Origin: an uncultured Eisenbergiella sp.
GTDB taxonomy: Bacteria > Bacillota > Clostridia > Lachnospirales > Lachnospiraceae
Direction: 5' to 3'
Length of the DNA: 64,000 bases
NCBI GenBank assembly: GCA_910585455.1
Contig: CAJUEL010000018.1
Span: 16,781-80,780, forward strand
In this document: one piece after another, positions 26,613-35,541 of the stretch
Numbering within the stretch: position 1 is the first letter of the stretch
How the letters are laid out: the number at the start of each line of letters is the position of its first letter
Translations under genes and position numbers: made by a program
The notes under the pieces: model-generated
What the model was told of the DNA's origin: nothing
Seen by the model: the letters and a program-made list of their open reading frames with translations, nothing else
The model's database searches: none

Positions 26613-27794
26613 ATGAATATCAGAAACAATTATAAGCATACCATAGCCGCCAGCTATATCGGCTATGTCACCCAGGCGATCGTCAATAACTTCGCCCCGT
26701 TGCTCTTTTTGACCTTCCATGACACTTACCAGATCCCGCTGGAAATGATCGGGCTTTTGGTGACCATAAATTTCGGCACACAGCTCATCGTCGATCTGGT
26801 TTCCGCCAAATATGTGGACAGGATCGGTTATCGTCCCGCCATCATACTCGCCCATGTATTTGCAGCCGCAGGGCTCGTGGGATTGGGCTTTTTGCCGGAG
26901 CTGTTTTCCAATCCCTATCCCGGCATCTGCCTTGCCGTCATTTTGTACGCGATCGGCGGCGGCCTGATCGAGGTTCTGATCAGCCCCATCGTGGAAGCCT
27001 GCCCGACGGACGGCAAATCCGCCGCCATGAGCCTTTTGCATTCCTTCTACTGCTGGGGCAGCGTTCTGGTCATTTTGGTTTCCACCCTTTTATTCGCCGT
27101 ATGCGGCATGAATGCCTGGAAGCAGATCGCCTGCCTGTGGGCATGCATTCCTGCGCTCAACGCGATTTACTTCACGCAGGTTCCCATCGCGAGCCTGACG
27201 GAGGAAGGAAAAAGCATGGGCATCCGCGAGCTTCTCCATTCCGGCATTTTCTGGGTGCTCGCCCTGCTCATGGTCTGTGCAGGCGCTTCCGAGCTGTCCA
27301 TGAGCCAGTGGGCATCCGCCTTCACCGAAAGCGGACTGCATATTTCCAAAACGTCAGGGGATCTGGCGGGTCCCTGCTTCTTTGCCGTGCTCATGGGATC
27401 CGCCCGGGTATTCCATGCAAAGCTTGCGGAAAAGCTCAACCTTTCCCGCTATATGGGCTTTTGCGCGCTGCTGTGCATCATCTCCTACCTGCTCGCCGCA
27501 CTTTCCCCCATCGCCCTGCTTTCCCTGCTCGGATGCGGCCTCTGCGGCTTTTCTGTCGGCGTCATGTGGCCGGGCGTCTTCAGCATCGCCGCCGAAAAAT
27601 GCCCCAGAGGCGGCACCGCCATGTTCGCCCTGCTGGCGCTGGCCGGAGATACCGGCTGTTCCGTCGGTCCTACCCTGGTCGGCTTCGTTTCCGCCGCCGC
27701 AAACGACAGCTTAAAAACCGGATTGCTGACCGCCGTCCTGTTTCCGGCTCTGCTGCTGTTTGGATTATTCCTTTCCAAAAAGGGAGTGCGCTAA
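26613..27794 (+). CDS. major facilitator superfamily transporter
   Basis: 393 residues, twelve hydrophobic segments. ATG 26613 (MNIRNNYKHTIAASYIGYVT) has AGGAGG nine bases upstream; the frame is open back to 26409 but that extra part is not protein-like. It resembles the FucP/Bypass-of-stop-codon-6-like sugar MFS group: the motif-A segment DLVSAKYVDRIGYRPAI and the second half GVMWPGVFSIAAEKCPRGGT. Substrate is unknown; a sugar or sugar derivative is likely. It is monocistronic and ends in a hairpin that overlaps its stop. Confidence 0.85.
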   Translation: MNIRNNYKHTIAASYIGYVTQAIVNNFAPLLFLTFHDTYQIPLEMIGLLVTINFGTQLIVDLVSAKYVDRIGYRPAIILAHVFAAAGLVGLGFLPELFSNPYPGICLAVILYAIGGGLIEVLISPIVEACPTDGKSAAMSLLHSFYCWGSVLVILVSTLLFAVCGMNAWKQIACLWACIPALNAIYFTQVPIASLTEEGKSMGIRELLHSGIFWVLALLMVCAGASELSMSQWASAFTESGLHISKTSGDLAGPCFFAVLMGSARVFHAKLAEKLNLSRYMGFCALLCIISYLLAALSPIALLSLLGCGLCGFSVGVMWPGVFSIAAEKCPRGGTAMFALLALAGDTGCSVGPTLVGFVSAAANDSLKTGLLTAVLFPALLLFGLFLSKKGVR

Positions 27795-27810
27795 AAGCGC
27801 ACTCCCTTTT
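27778..27810 (+). terminator. terminator hairpin shared by two convergent genes
   Basis: AAAAGGGAGTGCGCT and AGCGCACTCCCTTTT, a 15-bp perfect stem with a three-base loop, overlap the MFS stop and face the nucleoside kinase stop at 27835. Confidence 0.8.
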
Positions 27811-27834
27811 ATCGCGGCAGAGCCTGTCCCGTTT

Positions 27835-29487
27835 TCAGACGCGGAAGCAGCTGCCTCCGACAAACTCCCGCACGATGGAATTGTTGGGCAGGTTTTCACT
27901 GCTCACACCTAAAAAGTAATCCAGAAACTTAAGCAGTCTTTTCGCCTCAAAATACTCCGGCTCATCCTTTCCGATGCTGTATAAAAGCGGCTCCGCGAAG
28001 GTCTTTAACACGCAAAGCTCATAGATGAGCACGGAATTGAACATCACATCCGCACTTTCCTGATAGGGGAAAATATTTTCCTCCTCCCCCCGGCGCACCG
28101 ATGCCCAGCGGTCGATGGTCTGCTTCGCGGAAATTCCCCTCGTTCTGTCGTCCCGCACCATGCGGCGCAAAAGCCGTCCGTCCGTCGTGGGAATCCGGTT
28201 ATGACCGTCCACATTCAGACTGGTCAGGGCGCTGATGTAAATGCGGAACTTGCTCTCCTTTGGCAGCGCATAAGACATTTTCTCATTCAGCCCGTGGATG
28301 CCCTCAATGACCAGAATATCCTCTTCGTCCAGCTTTAACGTCTTTCCGTTGTATTCCCGTCTGCCCGTTTTAAAATTAAAGGTCGGCATATCCACCTGCT
28401 TTCCTTCCAGCAGATTGCACATATCCTGATTGAACTGCTCTACATCGATCGCCTCGAGACACTCGAAATTATATTTTCCGTCCGCATCCTTCGGCGTTTT
28501 CTCCCGTTCCACGAAGTAATCATCCAATGCGATCGGATGGGGCTTTAATCCTCTGGCCTTTAGCTGAATCGAAAGCCGGTGAGAAAAGGTCGTCTTTCCT
28601 GAGGAAGAGGGTCCCGCAATCATTACGAACTTCACATGGGACCGGGCGGCAATTTCGTCCGCAATGTGTCCGATGCGGCTCTCCTGCATCGCCTCCTGCA
28701 CCAGAATCAGCTCCGCCAGATCTCCGCCGCAGATCTTGTCGTTCAAATCTCCCACCGTGTCGATGCCGATCTGCTTACCCCAGTGCTCCGCTTCCACCAG
28801 CGTATCGAACAGCTTTCTTCTCTCTTCAAATGCCGGAACCTCCTCGGGCGCCTCTGCGGAGGGCAGCATCAGCATCACTCCTCCCTGATAGGCAACCAGC
28901 TCGAAGCAGGACAGATACCCCGTATCCGGCACCATATAACCATAGTAATAATCATAGTAACCGTCCAGGCAATATACATTCACATAGGAACCCCGGCGAT
29001 ACTTAAACAGCTTCACCTTATCCACCATGCCCTGTGAGGAAAACAGGCTGATCGCGTCATCCGTGGACCAGGCGGATTTTTCAAAAGGAAGCTTTGCCGC
29101 AACCAGCTCCCGCATTCTTTCCGAAACCTTTTTCACAAAAGCGTCATCCACCGCAAAGTCGCCCCGGGGAAAGCAAAACAGACCTTTTCCGATGGAAAAC
29201 TCCATTTTCAGCCTGTTTTTCACCGGATCCTCCACCACGTCCGCCGCCGCCTTCATCAAAAGCATGGTTGCGCTCCTGACATAAGTGTCATGTCCGATTT
29301 TGTCCGCCGCGGTCAGAAAATGCACCTTCGCGCCATCCTTCGCTTCCTTGAAAAGCTCACGGATCTTTCCGTCCGCCACCGCCAGCAAAATTCTGTGCCC
29401 ATAGCTTTCCTGCACGCTTTGTGCGATCTGTCCATATGTAACCTTTCCTGCAAAGGACAGCTCCTTTCCATTCACATTTACCGTCAT
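27835..29487 (-). CDS. TGS-domain nucleoside (uridine) kinase
   Basis: 550 residues. An N-terminal TGS-like beta-grasp (1-65) and a ThrRS-like second domain (about 65-230) precede a phosphoribulokinase/uridine kinase domain with P-loop MIAGPSSSGKTTFSHRLS near residue 290 and the lid region TRGISAKQTIDRW. This architecture defines a clostridial nucleoside kinase group that phosphorylates nucleosides such as uridine or cytidine using NTPs. AGGAG is eight bases before ATG 29487, which overlaps the trmK stop in an ATGA junction, so translation is probably coupled. Confidence 0.88.
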   Translation of the reverse strand: MTVNVNGKELSFAGKVTYGQIAQSVQESYGHRILLAVADGKIRELFKEAKDGAKVHFLTAADKIGHDTYVRSATMLLMKAAADVVEDPVKNRLKMEFSIGKGLFCFPRGDFAVDDAFVKKVSERMRELVAAKLPFEKSAWSTDDAISLFSSQGMVDKVKLFKYRRGSYVNVYCLDGYYDYYYGYMVPDTGYLSCFELVAYQGGVMLMLPSAEAPEEVPAFEERRKLFDTLVEAEHWGKQIGIDTVGDLNDKICGGDLAELILVQEAMQESRIGHIADEIAARSHVKFVMIAGPSSSGKTTFSHRLSIQLKARGLKPHPIALDDYFVEREKTPKDADGKYNFECLEAIDVEQFNQDMCNLLEGKQVDMPTFNFKTGRREYNGKTLKLDEEDILVIEGIHGLNEKMSYALPKESKFRIYISALTSLNVDGHNRIPTTDGRLLRRMVRDDRTRGISAKQTIDRWASVRRGEEENIFPYQESADVMFNSVLIYELCVLKTFAEPLLYSIGKDEPEYFEAKRLLKFLDYFLGVSSENLPNNSIVREFVGGSCFRV

Positions 29488-30326
29488 GTCCCTGACTCCT
29501 TTCTTTTTATATTTCCGTTCTTTAAAATCGCTGTTACCGCCCGCTCAAGCGCAATCCGCCTGTAAAGCTCCTGCCTGCGCATTTCGATCCGTCCTGCCTT
29601 CAAAGAATTCTCTGCCGCCAGGGGCATCTGCTCCAGAAGCGCGGCATCCTGTTCCATTGTATGCTCCAGAAAGGAAAGTAGTACCCTGTTCTTTTGGGCG
29701 ATCAGCACAGGACCGAAGCGGTCACAGGCTTCCCGGCAGCTGTCCTCTCTAAGCCCTGCCCGCGCAAGCGCCTCACACACGTCCCTCTCCAGTTCTGCCA
29801 TTTTTTCCGAAGCGCTTTCCTCCTGCCTGCCGTTCCGGGCTTTGATCACCGGATAATACTTGCCCTCCTCCGCCACCATGGCTTCCTCCGTAATCACAAA
29901 ACCATGATCGCCAAGCCACCGGCGCACCAGCCACACCTCGGACTGGGGCTCGAGAATCAACCAGGAAAGCTGCTGTGTCTTTTCGGGAAAACCCTCCAAT
30001 ATCCGGACCGTGAGTCTGCCGCCCATCCCTGCGGCTATCATGACGTCGGCTCCCGGACAGGCAGCCCGCACTTCTTTTCCCACCGGCACATTCTCAAGTC
30101 CGTCGGAAAGCACCGTCATGATGGTGTCGGACAGACCGCTTTCCAGAATATGCGCCTTCGCCGCCGCCAGCGGTCCCGGCCGCACATCCGCCGCGTAAAC
30201 AAAGGGGCAGATGCCGTTTTGCGCCAGATAGATCGAAACAAAGCCGTGGTCACAGCCCACGTCCGCCGCGATGTGCCCGGCGGGCACCATCTGCGCCACG
30301 GCTTTCATTCTATTTGATAATTCCAT
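29484..30326 (-). CDS. trmK: tRNA (adenine-22-N1)-methyltransferase TrmK
   Basis: 280 residues, class I SAM methyltransferase. The SAM-binding site is AADVGCDHGFVSIYLAQNG, followed by ADVMIAAGMGGRLTVRILEG and LILEPQSEVWLVRRWL, all TrmK signatures. It makes m1A22 in certain tRNAs. ATG 30326 has GGAG six bases upstream; the upstream ATG at 30338 lacks a site. The C-terminus (residues 165-275) is the helical TrmK extension. Placement after rpoD is the standard order in Firmicutes. Confidence 0.9.
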   Translation of the reverse strand: MELSNRMKAVAQMVPAGHIAADVGCDHGFVSIYLAQNGICPFVYAADVRPGPLAAAKAHILESGLSDTIMTVLSDGLENVPVGKEVRAACPGADVMIAAGMGGRLTVRILEGFPEKTQQLSWLILEPQSEVWLVRRWLGDHGFVITEEAMVAEEGKYYPVIKARNGRQEESASEKMAELERDVCEALARAGLREDSCREACDRFGPVLIAQKNRVLLSFLEHTMEQDAALLEQMPLAAENSLKAGRIEMRRQELYRRIALERAVTAILKNGNIKRKESGT

Positions 30327-30384
30327 ATCGCTCTCCATTCGCTACGGGCTTCGCCCTTCGCTCATGCAGGACGCTCCGCAAATC

Positions 30385-30443
30385 CCGTCCATGACAGTGC
30401 TGCGATTTCATGCAGGCATGAATCGCAGCATTGCCATGGACGG
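30385..30443. repeat. intercistronic hairpin between rpoD and trmK
   Basis: CCGTCCATG-CAGTGCTGCGATT pairs with AATCGCAGCATTGCCATGGACGG with only three mismatches and a short CATGCAGGCATG apex. There is no T-run behind it on either side, so it looks like an RNA processing or mRNA-stability element that could separate high rpoD from low trmK expression. Confidence 0.7.
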
Positions 30444-30457
30444 CGCCCGCCTCGCTG

Positions 30458-31573
30458 TTAATCCAGGTAGTCCTTCAGTTTTCTGCTTCTGGAGGGGTGG
30501 CGGAGCTTGCGCAGGGCTTTGGCTTCGATCTGGCGGATGCGCTCACGGGTGACGGAAAATTCCTTTCCGACCTCCTCCAGCGTGCGCGCCCTGCCGTCAT
30601 CCAGCCCGAACCGCAGACGCAGCACCTTCTGCTCCCGCTCTGTCAGGGTGCCCAGCACCTCCACCAGCTGTTCCTTAAGCAGGGTAAACGCCGCCGCGTC
30701 CGCGGGCACGGGCACCGCATCGTCCTGGATGAAATCCCCCAGGTGGCTGTCCTCTTCTTCCCCGATCGGGGTCTCCAGCGATACCGGTTCCTGAGAAATT
30801 TTTAAAATCTCCCGTACCCGGTCCACGGGCATATTCATTTCCTCGGCGATCTCCTCCGGAGTGGGTTCACGCCCCAGCTCCTGCAAAAGCTGTCTGCTGA
30901 CGCGGATCAGCTTATTGATCGTCTCAACCATATGCACGGGAATCCGGATCGTCCTCGCCTGATCCGCAATCGCCCTGGTGATCGCCTGCCGGATCCACCA
31001 GGTCGCATAGGTGGAAAACTTATAGCCCTTGCGGTAATCGAATTTTTCCACCGCCTTAATGAGCCCCAGATTTCCCTCCTGAATCAAATCCAGAAACAGC
31101 ATGCCGCGCCCCACATAGCGTTTCGCGATGCTGACGACCAGACGCAGATTCGCCTCCGCCAGACGCTTCTTGGCTTCCTCGTCTCCCGTCTCCATCCGCT
31201 GTGCCAGGTCAATTTCCTCTTCTGCGGAAAGCAGCGGCACCTTCCCGATTTCCTTTAAATACATGCGCACAGGATCTTCGATGCTGATGCCGTCCGGAAT
31301 GGACAGATCCAGGTTTTCGATGTCCACGTCCCCTTCTTCTGCCAAAATAAGCTCTTCGTCCGGAATATCGTCGTCCTCCGTGATGCGCAGCACATCCACG
31401 TTGTTCTTTTCCAGAAGCTCCAGAATTTCGTCAAACTGCTCCTCCTCCAGGTGCAGCTCGGCGAAATAGTCGCTGATCTCCTGATACTCCAGCACATTTT
31501 TCTTTTTCTTCGCGATTGCGAGAAGGGCTTTCATTTTCTCGTCGAATTTCGCTCTTGTGTTTTCATCCATCAT
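30458..31573 (-). CDS. rpoD: RNA polymerase primary sigma factor RpoD/SigA
   Basis: 371 residues with region 1.1 ([20 protein letters not shown]), 1.2 ([20 protein letters not shown]), 2.3-2.4 ([20 protein letters not shown]), 3 and 4.2 ([20 protein letters not shown]). All diagnostic blocks are intact. I start at ATG 31573 (GGAAGG about ten bases upstream), not at the TTG six bases earlier. Located 39 bp after dnaG in the canonical dgt-dnaG-rpoD order. It recognises the TTGACA/TATAAT promoters that occur throughout this window. Confidence 0.97.
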   Translation of the reverse strand: MMDENTRAKFDEKMKALLAIAKKKKNVLEYQEISDYFAELHLEEEQFDEILELLEKNNVDVLRITEDDDIPDEELILAEEGDVDIENLDLSIPDGISIEDPVRMYLKEIGKVPLLSAEEEIDLAQRMETGDEEAKKRLAEANLRLVVSIAKRYVGRGMLFLDLIQEGNLGLIKAVEKFDYRKGYKFSTYATWWIRQAITRAIADQARTIRIPVHMVETINKLIRVSRQLLQELGREPTPEEIAEEMNMPVDRVREILKISQEPVSLETPIGEEEDSHLGDFIQDDAVPVPADAAAFTLLKEQLVEVLGTLTEREQKVLRLRFGLDDGRARTLEEVGKEFSVTRERIRQIEAKALRKLRHPSRSRKLKDYLD

Positions 31574-31612
31574 GTTCAAACATCCTTCCTGTGTCTGCTT
31601 CTATTGTTAACG

Positions 31613-33385
31613 CTATTTCCAGGAAATATGCGTTTTGCTAAGTTCTTCCAGCTGTTTCTTTCCCGCTATCACCCTCTGCAGGGCTGCAGCGTCGCTGCTC
31701 ATCTGCGCGCAGTCGCGCTCATAGCTGTTTCTTTTCACGCTGTATACGATATCCTGCAGCGCCCGGTTCTGCGCCTGCTCATTTTCCAGATGCGCAAGCT
31801 TTTCGTGAAACAAAGATGCCACCTCCCGCTGCTCCTCCTCATCCTCAAACATGCTGATCAGGGAAGCGGGATTTAAGCTGCCTGCCTCGAGATCGGAAAA
31901 AAGCTTCTCCGCCACCTTCACATACAGCTCCTCCGTGAAATCCCCCGGAGAAATGTACTGCCTGATCTTTTGATACAGCTGAGGATATTCCACCAGCCAG
32001 GTGAGCAAAAGCTTCTGCGTCCTGCGCACATGATCCTGGGCAGTGGCTCTCTTTTGCACGCCGGATTTTGGCCGCTCCACCGGACGGGCCAATCCGGTCT
32101 GCATCGCGTAGCCCGCCACCAGCTTCCGCAGGCTATCAAAGCCGATGTGATATTTTTCGGCGATCGCCTCGATGTAATTTTCCCGCTCCACCTCTTCCGT
32201 AAACTCGCACAGCTTCTTCGCGATGGCGCGGTGAAATCTGGTTTTACCTTCCGGGTCACGGATATCGAATTCCCTTTGCAGCTGCCGTATCTCAAAAAAG
32301 AAGGAATTCTCCGCCTCATCGATCCGCTTTTGAAATTCCTCTGCCCCCAGGTTCTTGATGAATTCGTCTGGATCCTTATAGGGCTCTAAATTGATCACCT
32401 TTCCGGTCAGCCCCGCTTCCTTTAAAATGCCGATGGCGCGCAGCGCCGCATTGGTTCCCGCGCCGTCGCTGTCATAGGAAAGCAGCACCTCCTGCGCATA
32501 ACGCTTCAAAAGGCTCGCCTGCCCGGAGGTAAACGCCGTTCCCAGCGATGCCACCGCCTGCGTAAAGCCCGCCTGATGCATGGCGATTACATCCATGTAG
32601 CCCTCACAGAGAATGATATTCCCCTTCCGGCTTGTCCATGCAAAATTCAGACCGTACAGATTCCTGCTCTTATCAAAAATCTCTGTTTCCGGTGAATTTA
32701 AGTACTTGGGCTTCCCGTCCCCCATCACCCGTCCGCCAAACCCGATCACCCGGTGATTGATATCCTGAATCGGGAACATGACCCGATTCCAGAATTTGTC
32801 GTACATGCCATGCTTTTCATCCACATTGCAAAGCCCTGCATCCCGGAGCTGATCCTCCGGATACCCCCTGGATTTTAAGTACCGGATCAGATCGTCGCTG
32901 TATTTATTGGCATAGCCCAGACCGAACTGGCGCATGGTTTCGTCGGACAGCTCTCTGCCCTTTAAATAGGCATAGCCGACGCTGCCCTGCTTTGCCCGCA
33001 GCTGATAATAAAAATATTTCGCCGCTTCCTTATTGATTTCCAAAAGCCGCGCCCTGCGGCTTTGCGCCCGCTTTTGCTCCTGGGACTCATCCGCCCTGGG
33101 AAGCGCCACTCCCGCCCGGTCAGCCAAAGACTTAAGCGCCTCCTGAAAGCTTAAATTTTCATATTCCATCAGGAACGTGATGACATTGCCTCCCGCGCCG
33201 CAGCCGAAGCAATAATACATCTGCTTGGGTCCCGATACGGAAAAAGAAGGGGATTTTTCGTTGTGAAACGGACACAGCCCGAAATGGTTGCTGCCCTTTT
33301 TCTGCAGCCGGACGTAGCCCGAAATCACATCCACAATATCATTTTTGGTCCTGACCTCCTCGATCAGTTCATCGGAATAATACAT
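31613..33385 (-). CDS. dnaG: DNA primase DnaG
   Basis: 590 residues. N-terminal CHC2 zinc finger (LCPFHNEKSPSFS then YYCFGCGAGGN), Toprim core with ILCEGYMDVIAMHQAG and SYDSDGAGTNAALRA, and a C-terminal helicase-binding region. It synthesises RNA primers for replication and docks on DnaB. The ribosome site is GGAAGAG before ATG 33385. Part of the dgt-dnaG-rpoD unit. Confidence 0.97.
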   Translation of the reverse strand: MYYSDELIEEVRTKNDIVDVISGYVRLQKKGSNHFGLCPFHNEKSPSFSVSGPKQMYYCFGCGAGGNVITFLMEYENLSFQEALKSLADRAGVALPRADESQEQKRAQSRRARLLEINKEAAKYFYYQLRAKQGSVGYAYLKGRELSDETMRQFGLGYANKYSDDLIRYLKSRGYPEDQLRDAGLCNVDEKHGMYDKFWNRVMFPIQDINHRVIGFGGRVMGDGKPKYLNSPETEIFDKSRNLYGLNFAWTSRKGNIILCEGYMDVIAMHQAGFTQAVASLGTAFTSGQASLLKRYAQEVLLSYDSDGAGTNAALRAIGILKEAGLTGKVINLEPYKDPDEFIKNLGAEEFQKRIDEAENSFFFEIRQLQREFDIRDPEGKTRFHRAIAKKLCEFTEEVERENYIEAIAEKYHIGFDSLRKLVAGYAMQTGLARPVERPKSGVQKRATAQDHVRRTQKLLLTWLVEYPQLYQKIRQYISPGDFTEELYVKVAEKLFSDLEAGSLNPASLISMFEDEEEQREVASLFHEKLAHLENEQAQNRALQDIVYSVKRNSYERDCAQMSSDAAALQRVIAGKKQLEELSKTHISWK

Positions 33386-33465
33386 AGACCATCTCTTCCA
33401 TTAGAAACCTTCCTGTGCCGTTTCCGACACACCGCCATATAAGAAAACCGGTTGCTCAGCCTGCC

Positions 33466-34467
33466 TTACTGCCACGACTTCGGAATAAAGATTTCCTCAT
33501 ATTTGGCAATGGCAAAGCGATCCGTCATCGCGCTGATATAGTCGCACACCACCCGCTCCCTGGGCTCTCCCTTCTCCATCAGCCTGCGGTGCTCCTTCGG
33601 CAAAAGCTCTGTCCGGTGCAGATAATAATCATAGAGCGTCTCCACCAGGATCTCCGCCTTGCCTTCCTCTCCCTTCGCCTCCGGATTCTGATAAACCCGC
33701 TGGAACATGAAGCTGCGCAGCTTCTGCATCGCCTCCTGCACCGGCTCCGACATGAAAATGCCGTTTTTCCCCTCGCTGGCGGATACAATGTCGTGAATAA
33801 AATGATCCAGCCGCTCCCCGGTGGTCCTGCCGATCACCTCCCGGATCTCTTCCGGGACATCCTCCTCCGTAAGAATTCCCGCCCGGATCGCATCATCCAT
33901 ATCGTGATGTATGTAAGCGATTTTGTCGGAAAAACGGACCACACATCCCTCCAGCGTCACCGGATGCCCCTTGGTCTGGTGATTCCGGATGCCGTCGCGC
34001 ACCTCAAAGGTCAGGTTCAATCCCTGTCCCTCCTTCTCCAAAAGGTCCACCGTCCGCACGCTCTGCTCCGCATGGTCAAAGCCGTAGGGGCAGACGCGGT
34101 TCAATGCCCGTTCCCCGGCATGTCCAAAGGGCGTATGCCCCAGATCATGCCCCAGCGCGATCGCCTCCACCAGCTCTTCGTTCAAATGCAGCGCCTTCGC
34201 GATCGTCCTGGCATTCTGGGAAACCTCCAGCGTATGGGTCAGACGGGTGCGGTAATGATCCCCCAGCGGCGTCAGAAACACCTGGGTCTTATCCTTTAAC
34301 CGCCGAAAGGACTTGCTGTGGATGATCCGGTCCCTGTCCCGCTGAAAAACCGGCCGGATATCGCATTGCTCTTCTTCCCGGAGCCTTCCGATGGAATTCC
34401 TGCTCAGGGTCGCATAGGGACTTAAATACTCTGCCTCCCACCCCTCCAGATTCTCACGGATATTCAT
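33466..34467 (-). CDS. dgt: deoxyguanosinetriphosphate triphosphohydrolase-like protein
   Basis: 333 residues, HD-domain family: RRLKDKTQVFLTPLGDHYRT, TRLTHTLEVSQNARTIAKAL and the metal-binding HDLGHTPFGHAGERALN. It hydrolyses dNTPs to deoxynucleoside and triphosphate; the short form typical of Firmicutes may have broader substrates than GTP. ATG 34467 follows GGGAGGCGCAA. It is the first gene of the dgt-dnaG-rpoD-trmK-kinase block. Confidence 0.93.
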   Translation of the reverse strand: MNIRENLEGWEAEYLSPYATLSRNSIGRLREEEQCDIRPVFQRDRDRIIHSKSFRRLKDKTQVFLTPLGDHYRTRLTHTLEVSQNARTIAKALHLNEELVEAIALGHDLGHTPFGHAGERALNRVCPYGFDHAEQSVRTVDLLEKEGQGLNLTFEVRDGIRNHQTKGHPVTLEGCVVRFSDKIAYIHHDMDDAIRAGILTEEDVPEEIREVIGRTTGERLDHFIHDIVSASEGKNGIFMSEPVQEAMQKLRSFMFQRVYQNPEAKGEEGKAEILVETLYDYYLHRTELLPKEHRRLMEKGEPRERVVCDYISAMTDRFAIAKYEEIFIPKSWQ

Positions 34468-34552
34468 TTGCGCCTCCCATCCGCCAAAAAAAGCGTATGC
34501 ACAAACAACCTGTTACTTTATATATTCTGCACAAATCGAAAAAATCCTTTTT

Positions 34553-35443
34553 TTATCGGCAAATGTCAAAAATAAATTCCGCATTTTTCTCCATCGCCTC
34601 GTAAGCGGTCTTAAAAGGCGACATCTGAAACACATGCCACATGCCCTTATAGACGTCAATTTTCACCGATACGTTGGCTTTCACCAGCTTTTTGTGCAGA
34701 TTTGTGGAATCCGATAACAGCATCTCGTTGTCCCCCACCTGAATATAAGTGGGCGGAAATCCCGTCATATCCCCGAAAAGCGGAGAAATATAAGGATCGT
34801 TCAGATCCTGCCCCTGCGCGTAGTTGTGGGTCATTTCCATCAGATAGGCGTGATTGAGCACCGGATCGAGGGCTTCCTTTGTGGTATGGCTTTTCCCGGA
34901 GGCTGTCAGATCCGTCCAGGGTGATAACAGCACCATGCCCCGGGGCAGAATCCGCCTCTGATCCTTTATGCGCAAAAGCAGCGACAGCGCCATATTGCCG
35001 CCCGCGGAATCCCCCGCCACGATCACATCCCGCGCGCCGTATCCTAAATACATCAGATAGTTCCACGCCTTTTGGGCATCCTCTGCCGCCGCAGGATAGG
35101 GGTGCTCCGGCGCCAGCCTGTAGTTGAAGCAGAACACATCCATGGAGGTGGACTCCGCCAGCTTCGTGGTCAGCGTCCTGGCATAGACCGTGCTTCCTGT
35201 GGAATACCCGCCGCCATGACAGTAGAGAATCACATACTTTTTCATGTGGGCGCGTTTCACCCGCACCCACTCGCCGCTCATGCCCTCCACTTCCACCGGA
35301 ATGTATTCCACCGTCTTTTCCGTTCCCAAAAGCGCGCCGATCCGGTCCTGGGACTGCCTGTGCTTATCAATGTCCGGGTGCTCCACCATGCCGTGCACCT
35401 TGCGGATCACATTCATCAGCCCCTGATTTTGTTTTTCATTCAC
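34553..35443 (-). CDS. HSL-type alpha/beta hydrolase (esterase)
   Basis: 296 residues. The oxyanion motif YCHGGGYSTGS, nucleophile elbow VAGDSAGGNMALSL (Ser), and the His in YKGMWHVFQMSPF place it in the hormone-sensitive-lipase group of alpha/beta hydrolases. No signal peptide. It is divergent from the acyltransferase-like gene at 35542 by 98 bp; that acyltransferase is followed by a DUF6320 gene, and the three are a recurrent set in clostridia. A role in short-chain ester or lipid turnover is inferred, not shown. Confidence 0.82.
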   Translation of the reverse strand: MNEKQNQGLMNVIRKVHGMVEHPDIDKHRQSQDRIGALLGTEKTVEYIPVEVEGMSGEWVRVKRAHMKKYVILYCHGGGYSTGSTVYARTLTTKLAESTSMDVFCFNYRLAPEHPYPAAAEDAQKAWNYLMYLGYGARDVIVAGDSAGGNMALSLLLRIKDQRRILPRGMVLLSPWTDLTASGKSHTTKEALDPVLNHAYLMEMTHNYAQGQDLNDPYISPLFGDMTGFPPTYIQVGDNEMLLSDSTNLHKKLVKANVSVKIDVYKGMWHVFQMSPFKTAYEAMEKNAEFIFDICR

Positions 35444-35541
35444 GATCCGTTCCTCCTGTGTAAAAACTGTTGTCTTTTTCCTGCCGGGTGGTGTATACTA
35501 TAAAGAACGGCACCTCCAATGGTTATAGAAGGGAAAGGAAT

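Noticed and set aside
26313..27041. 242-codon minus-strand ORF over the MFS gene
   Set aside because: Antisense shadow of the MFS coding frame.
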